Shown here: positions 17,524 through 25,429 of the stretch, piece by piece
How the letters are laid out: each line of letters opens with the position of its first letter
How positions within the stretch are numbered: the first letter of the stretch is position 1
Source of the DNA: Anaerolineaceae bacterium
GTDB lineage: Bacteria; Chloroflexota; Anaerolineae; Aggregatilineales; Phototrophicaceae
NCBI GenBank assembly: GCA_002702065.1
Contig: NZXX01000005.1
Span: 186,001 to 250,000, forward strand
Length of the DNA: 64,000 nucleotides
Reading direction: 5' to 3'
The notes under the pieces: generated by a model
Databases searched by the model: none
The model's input: only the letters and a program-made list of their open reading frames with translations
Told to the model about the DNA's origin: nothing
Made by a program: the position numbers and the translations under genes

Positions 17524-18048
17524 CTACTTCTCCTCGTCGTCCTGCGATTCGCCATTCACCGACCAGGAGCCAAAACCGGGCTTCGATTCTTGATCCGACC
17601 ATGAACCAAAGCCATCACCTGTTTTCGCCGCTGATGATGACCGGGGAGCAGCGGGTTTCGTTCGGGCAGCGGTGTGCCCGTTTGAGGCCCGCGCAACAGT
17701 CGACACTGACGAGGCAGATGCGGCGGTGGCTTTGCCGATCTGCTTAATCTCGCCATCGACCTGCTTCATCGTGTCTTTCATAGGGTCGGTCAGCGGGCTG
17801 AGCAGGTTGGATGCCTGGCGATTGATACTGCCACGCGTGGGCATCTCACGCGGAATTTTCACATCAACGCCGGCCTCGTCGAACTCATGCTGAAGGACAT
17901 CCACCGTTTCGGCCCACATCCGCCGAAACTTGGCGATATACTGCCCCAGCACATAGGCCCATTGAATCATGCGTTTGGGGCCAGCTACAACGAGCATGAT
18001 GACCAGAATAATAATCAGTTCCGGCCCGCCAACGCCCAGAATATTCAT
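17524..18048 (-). CDS. Sec-independent translocase TatA/TatB-family protein
   Basis: A 174-residue protein with one N-terminal membrane helix (GVGGPELIIILVIMLVVAGP), the Gly-Pro hinge, an amphipathic helix (KFRRMWAETVDVLQHEF) and a long disordered tail. The acidic Glu at the start of the helix (PEL) is TatB-like, as is the length. The tail ends with a duplicated GFGSWS motif about 15 residues apart, of unknown role. It is the partner of TatC just downstream. Its ATG overlaps the nusB stop (ATGA, 18045-18048). Confidence 0.9.
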   Translation of the reverse strand: MNILGVGGPELIIILVIMLVVAGPKRMIQWAYVLGQYIAKFRRMWAETVDVLQHEFDEAGVDVKIPREMPTRGSINRQASNLLSPLTDPMKDTMKQVDGEIKQIGKATAASASSVSTVARASNGHTAARTKPAAPRSSSAAKTGDGFGSWSDQESKPGFGSWSVNGESQDDEEK

Positions 18049-18566
18049 GCCTCTTGCTCCCCATCAACCTTCAGAGCCCGCAGCTGCTGCAATACCCCAT
18101 CGTCTTCGGCAATCCGCCCCAGCACGCCATTCACAAAACCGATGGATGACTCCGCGCTGAAAATCCGCGCCAGACCAACGGCTTCATCAATCACGACACT
18201 GATCGGCGCTTTCTGCTCGATGGCGAATTCCAGCACCGCCATGCGCAAGATATTACGATCAATGGCAGCGATCTGTTCCAGCGGCCATTCCAGCATAAAT
18301 CGGTTGATAACCCCGTCAATGGATTCCCGGTGCGTCAGCACACCCAGAACCAACAGCCGAACATAGCGGGATTCTTTCTTGTCTGTTTCCTGCGAATCAA
18401 GCCGTGATGAAATCACATCGCCTGGCCTGTGCGCCGTGGTATCCAGTTCGTACAAAACTTGCAGGGCGATCCGGCGCGCAAAGCTGCGGTTCGTGGCCGG
18501 AGCTTCGTGCTCAATCACCTCACTACTTACATCATCGTCCGCGCCGAATTCTGGCAGATTGATCAA
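18045..18566 (-). CDS. nusB: Transcription antitermination factor NusB
   Basis: The 173-residue frame contains the NusB fold: NRSFARRIALQVLYELD, then the C-terminal DRNILRMAVLEF and ISVVIDEAVGLARIFSAESSIGFVNGVLGRI, the signature end. With NusE/S10 it binds boxA RNA in rRNA antitermination. The first ~27 residues are acidic and not part of the core. The start at TTG 18566 lies only about 5 nt after the predicted transcription start, so either the message is near-leaderless or translation starts further in, for example at GTG in SSEVIEH. It heads the nusB-tatA/B-tatC-arginase-phosphodiesterase operon. Confidence 0.92.
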   Translation of the reverse strand: MINLPEFGADDDVSSEVIEHEAPATNRSFARRIALQVLYELDTTAHRPGDVISSRLDSQETDKKESRYVRLLVLGVLTHRESIDGVINRFMLEWPLEQIAAIDRNILRMAVLEFAIEQKAPISVVIDEAVGLARIFSAESSIGFVNGVLGRIAEDDGVLQQLRALKVDGEQEA

Positions 18567-18577
18567 CGCACCAAACC

Positions 18578-18606
18578 TGTATATTCCTTACCGATCAGGA
18601 TAACAA
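18578..18606 (-). promoter_or_regulatory. Promoter of the nusB-tat operon
   Basis: On the minus strand TTGTTA (18606-18601), exactly 17 nt, then TATACA (18583-18578). It is divergent from the small-ORF promoter at 18675-18703. Confidence 0.65.
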
Positions 18607-18674
18607 GTTTACTTCAGATTCATGCGTTTGCCTACACTTCGATTTCGACCGCCAACACCCCACAAATTGGGTGG

Positions 18675-18703
18675 TTGACAGCGGCAGACAAAGTGTGTTA
18701 GAG
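18675..18703 (+). promoter_or_regulatory. Promoter of the 24-codon small ORF
   Basis: TTGACA (18675-18680), 17 nt, TTAGAG (18698-18703), with TG just upstream of an alternative TAGAGT hexamer (extended -10). A short palindromic run around 18656-18674 precedes it. The predicted leader holds a 5-bp hairpin (AAGCG-ATAA-CGCTT, 18715-18728). Confidence 0.65.
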
Positions 18704-18731
18704 TGTCTCAGGTTAAGCGATAACGCTTTAT

Positions 18732-18750
18732 AAGAGTTCACAAGAGTTCA
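18732..18750 (+). repeat. Tandem 9-bp direct repeat in the small-ORF leader
   Basis: AAGAGTTCA occurs twice (18732-18740 and 18742-18750), one base apart, between the leader hairpin and the Shine-Dalgarno. It could be a regulator or RNA-binding site. Confidence 0.6.
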
Positions 18751-18775
18751 AATCCTCAGAAAGGAGACGCGACCC

Positions 18776-18850
18776 ATGATGATGATGAACACAGCCCCCG
18801 CTGCTGATTGCGATATCAACATCCCGGGTAATTCTGCGTCTGCTTGTTAG
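18776..18850 (+). CDS. 24-residue small ORF in its own transcription unit
   Basis: ATG is repeated four times at the start (18776-18787), giving MMMMNTAPAADCDIN followed by IPGNSASAC and TAG at 18848-18850. AAAGGAGA lies 8-15 nt upstream. There are two Cys (residues 12 and 24, the latter the C-terminal residue). The unit has its own promoter (18675) and terminator (18877-18906) and is divergent from nusB. I recognise no family. It could be a secreted or modified peptide precursor, a leader peptide left without its operon, or an ORF carried on a regulatory RNA. Function unassigned. Confidence 0.55.
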   Translation: MMMMNTAPAADCDINIPGNSASAC

Positions 18851-18876
18851 CAACCTCCATCTGAACAGGTTGACAC

Positions 18877-18906
18877 AAGCCGCAGGCACCCACCGGCGGC
18901 TTTTTT
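18877..18906 (+). terminator. Rho-independent terminator of the small-ORF unit
   Basis: A 7-bp stem AAGCCGC (18877-18883) / GCGGCTT (18896-18902), 12-nt loop, T6 from 18901. It ends transcription 27 nt after the small-ORF stop. Confidence 0.8.
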
Positions 18907-19089
18907 AATGCCTGTTCGTCTCTCACGCACAGTCATCAATCAAGTCAGACCCAGCCGCCTGATCGATTTATACCGGTCATCTGTTATTGCATGTGCCTTA
19001 TCAGGGTTCACAACAGCCCAGAAAAGGCCAACAGATGAGAGACTACTCGCGCAAACTGATCATCATACATGTAACCGAAAGGTACTCTC

Positions 19090-19308
19090 ATGGAACGCTG
19101 GTATCAACATCTTGCGGTCGTCAACGAACAACGCAAGGACGCCATGTCTGCGGCGCAGAAACGACAGATGCTGCGGTCAAACCGCTCCAAAACCCAACCC
19201 GTGACCAGGCGGCTTTTGAACCAACTGAGTCAATGGGCCATCAAATCAAATGACAATCGCCAGCGCACCCGCGTGCCCCAGCTGCGCACGCAGCGCGTTA
19301 AGGAGTAA
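19090..19308 (+). CDS. Small basic protein with N-terminal WY motif (first of pair)
   Basis: A 72-residue, strongly basic protein beginning MERWYQHLAVVNEQRKDAM and continuing with an Arg/Lys/Gln-rich helical region. GAAAGG precedes the ATG by 7 nt. Its stop TAA is fused to the Shine-Dalgarno of the next gene (AAGGAG directly before TAA), which argues for real translational linkage. I recognise no family. Basic charge suggests nucleic-acid or ribosome binding, but this is only inference. Confidence 0.55.
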   Translation: MERWYQHLAVVNEQRKDAMSAAQKRQMLRSNRSKTQPVTRRLLNQLSQWAIKSNDNRQRTRVPQLRTQRVKE

Positions 19309-19313
19309 CAACC

Positions 19314-19529
19314 ATGCTGCCGAACTGGTATAACAGCTATCACAACTCCGTGCATCTCTTGCACGACCGGCGGAACGAAGCCGAACAGGACCGGATGGCG
19401 AAACTTGTACGCAAGCCCAGCCACTTACCCCAGCGTTTGCTGTTCCACCTGAACAGGCTTAAACACCTGCCGACCCGATTCAAAAAGGGCCGCCAAACCG
19501 CCAGGGTTCACCGGCCCAGCTATTCATGA
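19314..19529 (+). CDS. Small basic protein with N-terminal WY motif (second of pair)
   Basis: A 71-residue basic protein starting MLPNWYNSYHNSVHLLHDRR, then NEAEQDRMAKLVRKP and an Arg/His-rich tail. AAGGAG ends 8 nt before the ATG, inside the end of the preceding gene. The shared early W-Y, the following His/Asn, and the E/Q-R-K/M spacing suggest it is a diverged duplicate of the 19090 protein. It is convergent with the YihY-type gene, 22 nt away. No function is assigned. Confidence 0.6.
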   Translation: MLPNWYNSYHNSVHLLHDRRNEAEQDRMAKLVRKPSHLPQRLLFHLNRLKHLPTRFKKGRQTARVHRPSYS

Positions 19530-19551
19530 TGACTCTCATCAGCCCCATCGA

Positions 19552-20514
19552 TCAATCTGTGAGTTGCGGTGGGGCTGATCGTTCCAGTTCGCCGTAAACC
19601 AGTTGACGGGTTCGCAGGCTCGACCAGATATTCAACTGGGCGCATAACTCGGCACTGAACAGCAGAATCGACGCCAGCAGATAGGCCCAGAATAGCAGCA
19701 CAATGACCGTCGCAATGCTGCCATACACCACCTGATAGTTGGCGAGATTCGACAGGTACCAGCTAAACGCCCGCTTCGCCAGTTCAAACCCAATCGCCCC
19801 CACCAGCGCCGCCGGCCAGATCGCATCCCACGACACCGTACGCGCTGGCACAAACCGGAACAGCAATACAAAAATCACCGTGTTCAGGCTGAGGGGCAAA
19901 AACACCGACGCGATAGCAAGCCATGTGCTGGGGCGATTCAGGAAGAAGATGGATAGCAGCCCGATGATGCCTGATGTCAGAAACGAAGCCAGCACCAGCA
20001 TGACCAGAATGAAGATCATCGCCAGTGCCACCAGCCGCTGCCGCCACAGGCTGCGACTCTCCGGCACATCAAAAATCTGATCCAGCGACGTGGTCAGGTT
20101 GGTGAACAAGCCCAAACCCGCCCATACCAGACCGGCCAGCGCGATCACCCCAAAAGACGTATTCTGATCCATCGCCTGCCGGATATTCTCCAGGATCAAC
20201 CCCGAAACCTGGCTGCCTTCGGGCAAGAACAGCGACAGTGCGCGCGAGATTTGCACCTGTGCATTGGCGCTGCCCAGCAGCCGGCTGACGCCGATGGCCA
20301 GAATGAGCGTCAGCGGGAAGATCGAAAACACGGTGTAATACGCCAGCGCTGCTGCCCGGCGCGACCCATAACCCATAAAGTTGGCAATCGCCCGCTGTAT
20401 ATATTGAACCGCCAGCCGGGTCGCCGGGTCGCGATGTTCCCACCAACGATTGACGCCTCTGGATACTGCTCTTAGTTGCTCCATGCTGCTGCTAAATCCA
20501 TTTATTTCCGGCAT
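19552..20514 (-). CDS. YihY/BrkB-family membrane protein
   Basis: About 320 residues with six predicted membrane spans. AIANFMGYGSRRAAALAYYTVFSIFPLTLILA is the family's hallmark first span region (here in two runs separated by Gly/Arg). SWDAIWPAALVGAIGFELAKRAF and YGSIATVIVLLFWAYLLASILLFSAEL are the characteristic C-terminal spans. The family was once called RNase BN by mistake; its transport role is uncertain. GTG 20517 could also start. Confidence 0.88.
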   Translation of the reverse strand: MPEINGFSSSMEQLRAVSRGVNRWWEHRDPATRLAVQYIQRAIANFMGYGSRRAAALAYYTVFSIFPLTLILAIGVSRLLGSANAQVQISRALSLFLPEGSQVSGLILENIRQAMDQNTSFGVIALAGLVWAGLGLFTNLTTSLDQIFDVPESRSLWRQRLVALAMIFILVMLVLASFLTSGIIGLLSIFFLNRPSTWLAIASVFLPLSLNTVIFVLLFRFVPARTVSWDAIWPAALVGAIGFELAKRAFSWYLSNLANYQVVYGSIATVIVLLFWAYLLASILLFSAELCAQLNIWSSLRTRQLVYGELERSAPPQLTD

Positions 20515-20579
20515 CACAAATCATGTTATGCTTGTAATCAGGCAATCATATCGCGTTAGCACAAAGGACGCCCGCAACC

Positions 20580-20945
20580 ATGCAAGAGATTGACTTTCAG
20601 GAAATTATTCGCCTGCTGGGGCCAAACGCTGGTAACGGCCTCATCTGGAACATCTTCATCTACCTGATCTTCATTTTGACGTTCATCACCATGCTGCTGC
20701 AAGGTGACAAAGCCCTCATGACCACCATCATCTCCGCCTCCGGGCTGCTGCTGTGCGTCATCGACAAGCTGGTCATTTTTGACCCGCGCGAATTCGGAAC
20801 ACTGGTGATCCACGCGGGTATGTTCCTGTTTCCTGCCCTCGTCGCCGGTATGACGCGCGATACCAAATCCAGACCACCCGCCATCTTTGCATCGATCATC
20901 GGGGCTGTCTACTTCTTCCTGTTCTGGCTTTTGTTACAACGCTAG
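20580..20945 (+). CDS. Small hypothetical membrane protein
   Basis: A 121-residue protein with four hydrophobic segments: about residues 22-42, 46-66, 80-95 and 102-119. AAAGGA lies 11 nt before the ATG. The last codons overlap the sulfatase gene on the other strand: both stops use one CTAG at 20942-20945. No motif is recognised. Confidence 0.7.
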   Translation: MQEIDFQEIIRLLGPNAGNGLIWNIFIYLIFILTFITMLLQGDKALMTTIISASGLLLCVIDKLVIFDPREFGTLVIHAGMFLFPALVAGMTRDTKSRPPAIFASIIGAVYFFLFWLLLQR

Positions 20946-22288
20946 GTCAAAGCCTCCTGAGCCGAGACATGTCGCTGTCCACCCGGTATGGTCTCGGCCA
21001 GCACAATTTCCGGCGCTGCTTCACCTGCCGCCACCATACGCCGAATCAAGCGTTCGCGCATCACCTGTTTGACCTCATTGTGCGAGTCATATTCGATCAG
21101 GTTTTTCAGTTCATACGGGTCGGACAGCAGGTCATACAGATACGCCTCCGTATATTGGTCAGACCCCGCATCTGACCAGCCATCCTTGTCCGGCGCGGTG
21201 ACTGCATATTTCCAGCGCTGGGTCCGTACCGCCCGTCCAACCTCTGCTTCGCTGATCTGGGTGAACATCTCTTCGGGCCAGTCTGTCGCCTGTTTCTGCG
21301 CCAATGGCAGGAACGAGTGTCCCTGCATGACTTCTGGCACCGGCAGCCCGGCGCTGTGCAGCAGAGTCGGCGGCACGTCCATCAGGCTGACCAGCTGGCT
21401 CAGGCGGCCTCCACCGTTGAAGCCCGGCCCCATCACCGCCATCGGTATGCGGATAGATGCCTCATGGCACGACCGCTTGTATTCGCCATTGCGTGTTTTG
21501 AAGTGATTGCCATGATCCGACGTGAAGAGCACGATTGTATCATCCAGCATATTCAGACTCTTGAGCGCATCCAGCAGCCGCCCCAGCGCTTCATCCAGCC
21601 GTTTGACCATGCCGTAATAACCGGCCAGATGCTGGTGCGTTGAACCACCGAGCGCCGCCAGGTCCGGTGGAGTCCAGCGTTCGCGGTAGCGTTCTTCATA
21701 TCCATCCGGCGCGGGGTAATCATCGCGATGATTCTGATGATGCGGTTCGATGTACGAAACAAACAGATAAAATGGCTGCTCGCGGGGTTGATGCACATAA
21801 CGAATGACCGCATCCGTCACCGCGTCCACCCGGTAGCCCGGCAGTTTGACCGCCTGATTATCGTTGTCGTACATGACCGTATCATAGGCATCCGACGTGA
21901 ACTCCAGCGTGTTGGAGGCCAGCCAGTATTCGTAGCCCCCACGCTGATCTTCGGACACGGGCCCTTTTGTCCCCTCAGCCAGATGCCATTTGCCAATATA
22001 GCCGGTTGTATAGCCACCGTCACGGAAGTAATGCGCCAGCGTGCGGGCATCCTGCGGCAGCGCAATGCCATTGCGATAGCACCCGGTTTCGGTTGCATAC
22101 ATCCCCGTTTGGAGGCAGGACCGCGCCGGGCCACAGACTGGCTGACAGGTAAATGCCTGATCCACATGGGTACCATGACGCGCCATCCGGTCAAAATTGG
22201 GAGTCAGGTCGAGGGGGTTGCCATGAACACCAGTGGTATCCCACCGCTGCTGATCCGTCAGAAAAACGATTACATTGGGTGAACTCAT
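20942..22288 (-). CDS. Sulfatase (formylglycine-dependent, cytoplasmic type)
   Basis: A 448-residue member of the alkaline-phosphatase superfamily. The N-terminal metal motif is VIVFLTDQQRWD. C52 in CGPAR fits the C-x-P-A/S-R formylglycine signature. TGYIGKWHL carries the conserved Lys/His, and LFTSDHGNHF the DH metal pair. No signal peptide is seen, so the substrate is probably an imported sulfate ester. ATG 22288 is preferred over an upstream TTG because AAGG stands 11 nt before it. An anaerobic-type maturase gene is not in the window. Confidence 0.9.
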   Translation of the reverse strand: MSSPNVIVFLTDQQRWDTTGVHGNPLDLTPNFDRMARHGTHVDQAFTCQPVCGPARSCLQTGMYATETGCYRNGIALPQDARTLAHYFRDGGYTTGYIGKWHLAEGTKGPVSEDQRGGYEYWLASNTLEFTSDAYDTVMYDNDNQAVKLPGYRVDAVTDAVIRYVHQPREQPFYLFVSYIEPHHQNHRDDYPAPDGYEERYRERWTPPDLAALGGSTHQHLAGYYGMVKRLDEALGRLLDALKSLNMLDDTIVLFTSDHGNHFKTRNGEYKRSCHEASIRIPMAVMGPGFNGGGRLSQLVSLMDVPPTLLHSAGLPVPEVMQGHSFLPLAQKQATDWPEEMFTQISEAEVGRAVRTQRWKYAVTAPDKDGWSDAGSDQYTEAYLYDLLSDPYELKNLIEYDSHNEVKQVMRERLIRRMVAAGEAAPEIVLAETIPGGQRHVSAQEALT

Positions 22289-22409
22289 GCCGACCAATAC
22301 CTTTTTACATAAAAACGCAGCATGAGTCGATTATAGCGCATGGGGTTATCGTTCGCCGGACAAGCGCGGTATCATAAAGACTTGCGCATCCAGCAGGGTT
22401 TTCAGCGGC

Positions 22410-24770
22410 ATGAGGCTTGTCTACATCGCGCTCGGTTTGGTCGCCGGAGTCGTTCTGGCCGCCAACAATGCCAGCGGTTCCCCGGTCATCGCGGCGATCT
22501 GGTTGATCCTGATCAGCCTCAGCATTGCTGCTGCGTGGTTGAGCTGGCCCGATCAACGGCTGCGCTGGTCGATGATCGCCCTGGTGGCGTTTGCACTGGG
22601 GGGATGGCGCATGTCGGCTGTGCCCACAACCAGCGAAGTCGCCCGGTTCAACAACACGGGCGGGCTGACCATCGAAGGCATCGTTGCCGCCGAACCAGAA
22701 CGACAGGACACGCAGACACTGGTCCGCATCAACGCCGAGACGCTCACCCGCACCGGGCAAACCTTTCAAACCAGCGGCCTTGTACTGGCCCGCGTGACCG
22801 ATCCTACGCCCGTTCATTACGGGGACCGCGTTGCCATCACAGGTCGCCTGATCACACCGGCAGAATTTGACACATTTTCCTATGCGGACTATCTCGCGCG
22901 CACCGGCATATTCAGCATCATGCAGCAAACCGCGCTAGAAGTGCTCGAACCGGCAGCACCGGATCTGCTGCTCAACTTCAAGGCACAGGCCGCGCAGCAT
23001 ATCGCCAATCACCTGCCGGAACCACAGGCCAGTTTATTAACGGGCGTTCTGCTGGGCGACGAAAATGGCATCGCGCCACAAGTCGCTGACGCCTTCAGCC
23101 GGGTCGGGGCCGCGCACGTCATCGCTATCAGCGGCTTTAACATGGTCATCCTCAGCGGCGCAATTATGGGGACGCTCAAGCGTGTGCGGCTGACAGGTGT
23201 GCCCGCCGCCGTGATCGGTATTCTCGCTATCGGCGTGTATACACTCTTTGTAGGGGCCGGTGCCGCTGTCGTCCGCGCCGCCCTGATGAGCAGCCTGCTG
23301 ATTATCGGCACTGCCATCCGGCGCAAAGCCTATGTCCCGGCTTCGCTGGCGTTCGTCGCCATTCTGTTGGCACTCATCAACCCCGCCGTGCTGTGGGATG
23401 TCAGTTTTCAGCTGAGCTTTTTTGCGACTCTGGGACTCGCCCTCTTTGCAGACCCGCTGACCCGTTCTTTTGATCGTACCCTCAACTGGCTGCTGCCGGT
23501 TTCGCTGGCCCGGTCACTCAGCAAGTTCCTCGCCGAACCGGTCATTGTCACGCTGGCCGTCCAGATCACCACCCTGCCGCTGATCGTGCTGTACTTCAAC
23601 CGGCTGTCGCTGGTGGTCATCCTCACCAACCTGCTGATCGTCCCGGTGCAGGCGGCTATCCTGTTTTTGGGAATCAGCGCAACCCTGGTGGCATTTGTCC
23701 TGCCGGCACTCGGCCAGATCCTCTACTGGTACAACCTGATACTGCTGTCGTGGACCACCGGTGTGGTGCGCTGGCTGGCACGACTGCCGTTTGCCGATGT
23801 CGAATTCTACGTCGACCCACATTTAATCACGCTGTTCTTTTTCCTGTTGATAGGAGCCGCGCTTATGCAAGCCACTCAACCGGCCTGGGCACTCCGTCTG
23901 AGTCGCATACTCCGGCAGCGGGCCATCGCCAGTGCAGCAGTTTTTGGCGGATTTGCCACCGCCGTGCTCATCGGCGCGGTGTTTCTGAGCAGGCCGGACG
24001 CCAACCTGCACGTGTGGCTGCTGGATGTCGGCCACAGCAATGCCATTCTGGTGCAGACGCCGGGCGGCGCGCACATGCTGGTGGATGGCGGACGATTCCC
24101 CTCGCGGCTGCTGACCGCGCTTGGTGATCGCCTGCCCTTCAACGACCGCGAAATCGAAGTGCTGGTCCTGACACAGCCTGACGAAAACGAATATGCCGCG
24201 CTGCCGGCTGTACTCAACCGCTATGACGTGGGGGTCGTCCTCACCAATGGCCAGCCAAATCTCGGCCCGGCATACACGGCCCTGCAAGAGCAGCTGGCGG
24301 CGCATACGGTTGTCAACGTCACAGCGGGCTACCGGCTTGAGCTGGATGATGGCGTCGTGCTGGAGGTACTGCACCCGGCATCGCCGCCAACGCTGGATAA
24401 CAGCCTGGATGAAGTCAGCCTGGTCCTGCGCCTCAGCTACGGTGACGTGTCTATCCTGCTCACCGGCGATCTCAGCCCGGCGGGACAGCAGACGCTGCTG
24501 AATGCCGGTCATTGGCCCGCCGCAACGGTCTTGCAGCTGCCTCGGCACGGTGGCATCCGGTCACTGGATATGGCATTTCTGGAAGCCGTTCAACCGCAGG
24601 TGGCACTGGTGCAAGCTGACCGCGCCAACCGGCAGGGTGACCCCGACCCGGATACGCTGGCACTGCTGGGGGACATTCCATTGTTCAGAACCGATGAGGC
24701 AGGCACAATCCACCTGTGGACGGATGGTGACCAGTTATGGGCGATTTCCGAAACGGCCAGTACCCAATAA
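22410..24770 (+). CDS. comEC: ComEC/Rec2-type DNA-uptake protein with degenerate lactamase domain
   Basis: A 786-residue membrane protein. The N-terminal DUF4131-like part covers residues 1-170. The Competence domain (LLTGVLLGDENGI, HVIAISGFNMVILSG, GAAVVRAALM) forms multiple spans. A C-terminal metallo-beta-lactamase-like domain begins near 535 (VWLLDVGHSNAILVQTP, LVDGG). ComEC forms the channel for single-stranded DNA in transformation. The metal motif normally HxDxDH reads Q589-P-D-E-N-E594, and the later HHG reads RHG, so the C-terminal hydrolase is probably inactive. Start ATG 22410 lacks a strong Shine-Dalgarno. Confidence 0.88.
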   Translation: MRLVYIALGLVAGVVLAANNASGSPVIAAIWLILISLSIAAAWLSWPDQRLRWSMIALVAFALGGWRMSAVPTTSEVARFNNTGGLTIEGIVAAEPERQDTQTLVRINAETLTRTGQTFQTSGLVLARVTDPTPVHYGDRVAITGRLITPAEFDTFSYADYLARTGIFSIMQQTALEVLEPAAPDLLLNFKAQAAQHIANHLPEPQASLLTGVLLGDENGIAPQVADAFSRVGAAHVIAISGFNMVILSGAIMGTLKRVRLTGVPAAVIGILAIGVYTLFVGAGAAVVRAALMSSLLIIGTAIRRKAYVPASLAFVAILLALINPAVLWDVSFQLSFFATLGLALFADPLTRSFDRTLNWLLPVSLARSLSKFLAEPVIVTLAVQITTLPLIVLYFNRLSLVVILTNLLIVPVQAAILFLGISATLVAFVLPALGQILYWYNLILLSWTTGVVRWLARLPFADVEFYVDPHLITLFFFLLIGAALMQATQPAWALRLSRILRQRAIASAAVFGGFATAVLIGAVFLSRPDANLHVWLLDVGHSNAILVQTPGGAHMLVDGGRFPSRLLTALGDRLPFNDREIEVLVLTQPDENEYAALPAVLNRYDVGVVLTNGQPNLGPAYTALQEQLAAHTVVNVTAGYRLELDDGVVLEVLHPASPPTLDNSLDEVSLVLRLSYGDVSILLTGDLSPAGQQTLLNAGHWPAATVLQLPRHGGIRSLDMAFLEAVQPQVALVQADRANRQGDPDPDTLALLGDIPLFRTDEAGTIHLWTDGDQLWAISETASTQ

Positions 24771-24801
24771 AAAAAGAGTATCGCTGGTCAGGCAGATACT
24801 C
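24769..24801 (-). terminator. Terminator of the fakA-degV-recG-coaD operon
   Basis: On the minus strand GAGTATC (24801-24795) pairs with GATACTC (24782-24776), 12-nt loop, followed by T7 (24775-24769). It is 30 nt downstream of the last gene of the operon and touches the comEC stop. Confidence 0.85.
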
Positions 24802-24831
24802 CAAAGTTAATCAGACAAAGTATGGAAAGGG

Positions 24832-25410
24832 TTATTGATTCTCTTTGCCAACTTCGACCTGTTCGCGGGGTGCGAACTGCATTTCATTCCGGGGTGCCGG
24901 TGCGGGTTGTGGTTGTGCCGCCGGTGGCTGAGCAGGCTGCTGCGCCTGGGGTGCAGGGACAGACCCGCTGCTGTTCGAGACTTCGGCAATGCCATTGCGC
25001 ACGACCATCAGGGTCTTGAGCAGGTGCTGTTCCAGGCGAGAAAGCTCTTCCAGCACATACTTGTCCGCATCCGCGACGATATTTTCAGCTTCCTGCCGGG
25101 CCTGCTCGATGATGTTGGCAGCGCGGTTGTGGGCCGCCTGCACGCTCACTTCCTGATCGAGCATATCATCGCTTTTCTTGCGGGCCATCTGCACAACCCG
25201 GGCTGCCTCTTCGTTGGCCTGTGCCATAATACGGTCACGAGACGCCAGTATACGCGATGATTTCTCAATCTCTTCCGGAATCGAAATACGCATCTGGTCG
25301 ATAATTTCCAGGGCGCGTTCCTCATCCACCATCGTATACTTGCTGAATGGCATGTGTCGCCCTTCGTCGATCAAGTCTTCAAGGCGATCCACAAGGTGCT
25401 GAATATCCAT
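24832..25410 (-). CDS. DivIVA/F-type-stalk-like coiled-coil protein
   Basis: A 192-residue protein. Residues 1-50 are a short alpha region (MDIQHLVDRLEDLIDEG, ERALEIIDQMRISIPEEIE). Residues ~50-140 are a heptad-rich coiled coil with Ala/Glu/Arg (RDRIMAQANEEAARVV, NIIEQARQEAENIVADAD). A Pro/Gln/Ala-rich disordered tail follows. DivIVA-family cell-division/polarity proteins and ATP synthase b subunits share this pattern; there is no membrane anchor. It follows coaD by 19 nt and is the last gene before the terminator. Confidence 0.7.
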   Translation of the reverse strand: MDIQHLVDRLEDLIDEGRHMPFSKYTMVDEERALEIIDQMRISIPEEIEKSSRILASRDRIMAQANEEAARVVQMARKKSDDMLDQEVSVQAAHNRAANIIEQARQEAENIVADADKYVLEELSRLEQHLLKTLMVVRNGIAEVSNSSGSVPAPQAQQPAQPPAAQPQPAPAPRNEMQFAPREQVEVGKENQ

Positions 25411-25429
25411 GCGAAACCTTTCCCCTCTC

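Noticed and set aside
19035..19253. An ORF starting MRDYSRKLIIIHVTERYSHG with AAAAGG upstream.
   Set aside because: It overlaps most of the 19090 gene in another frame, and its later part has no protein-like composition; the 19090 frame is tied to the next gene by its stop and Shine-Dalgarno.
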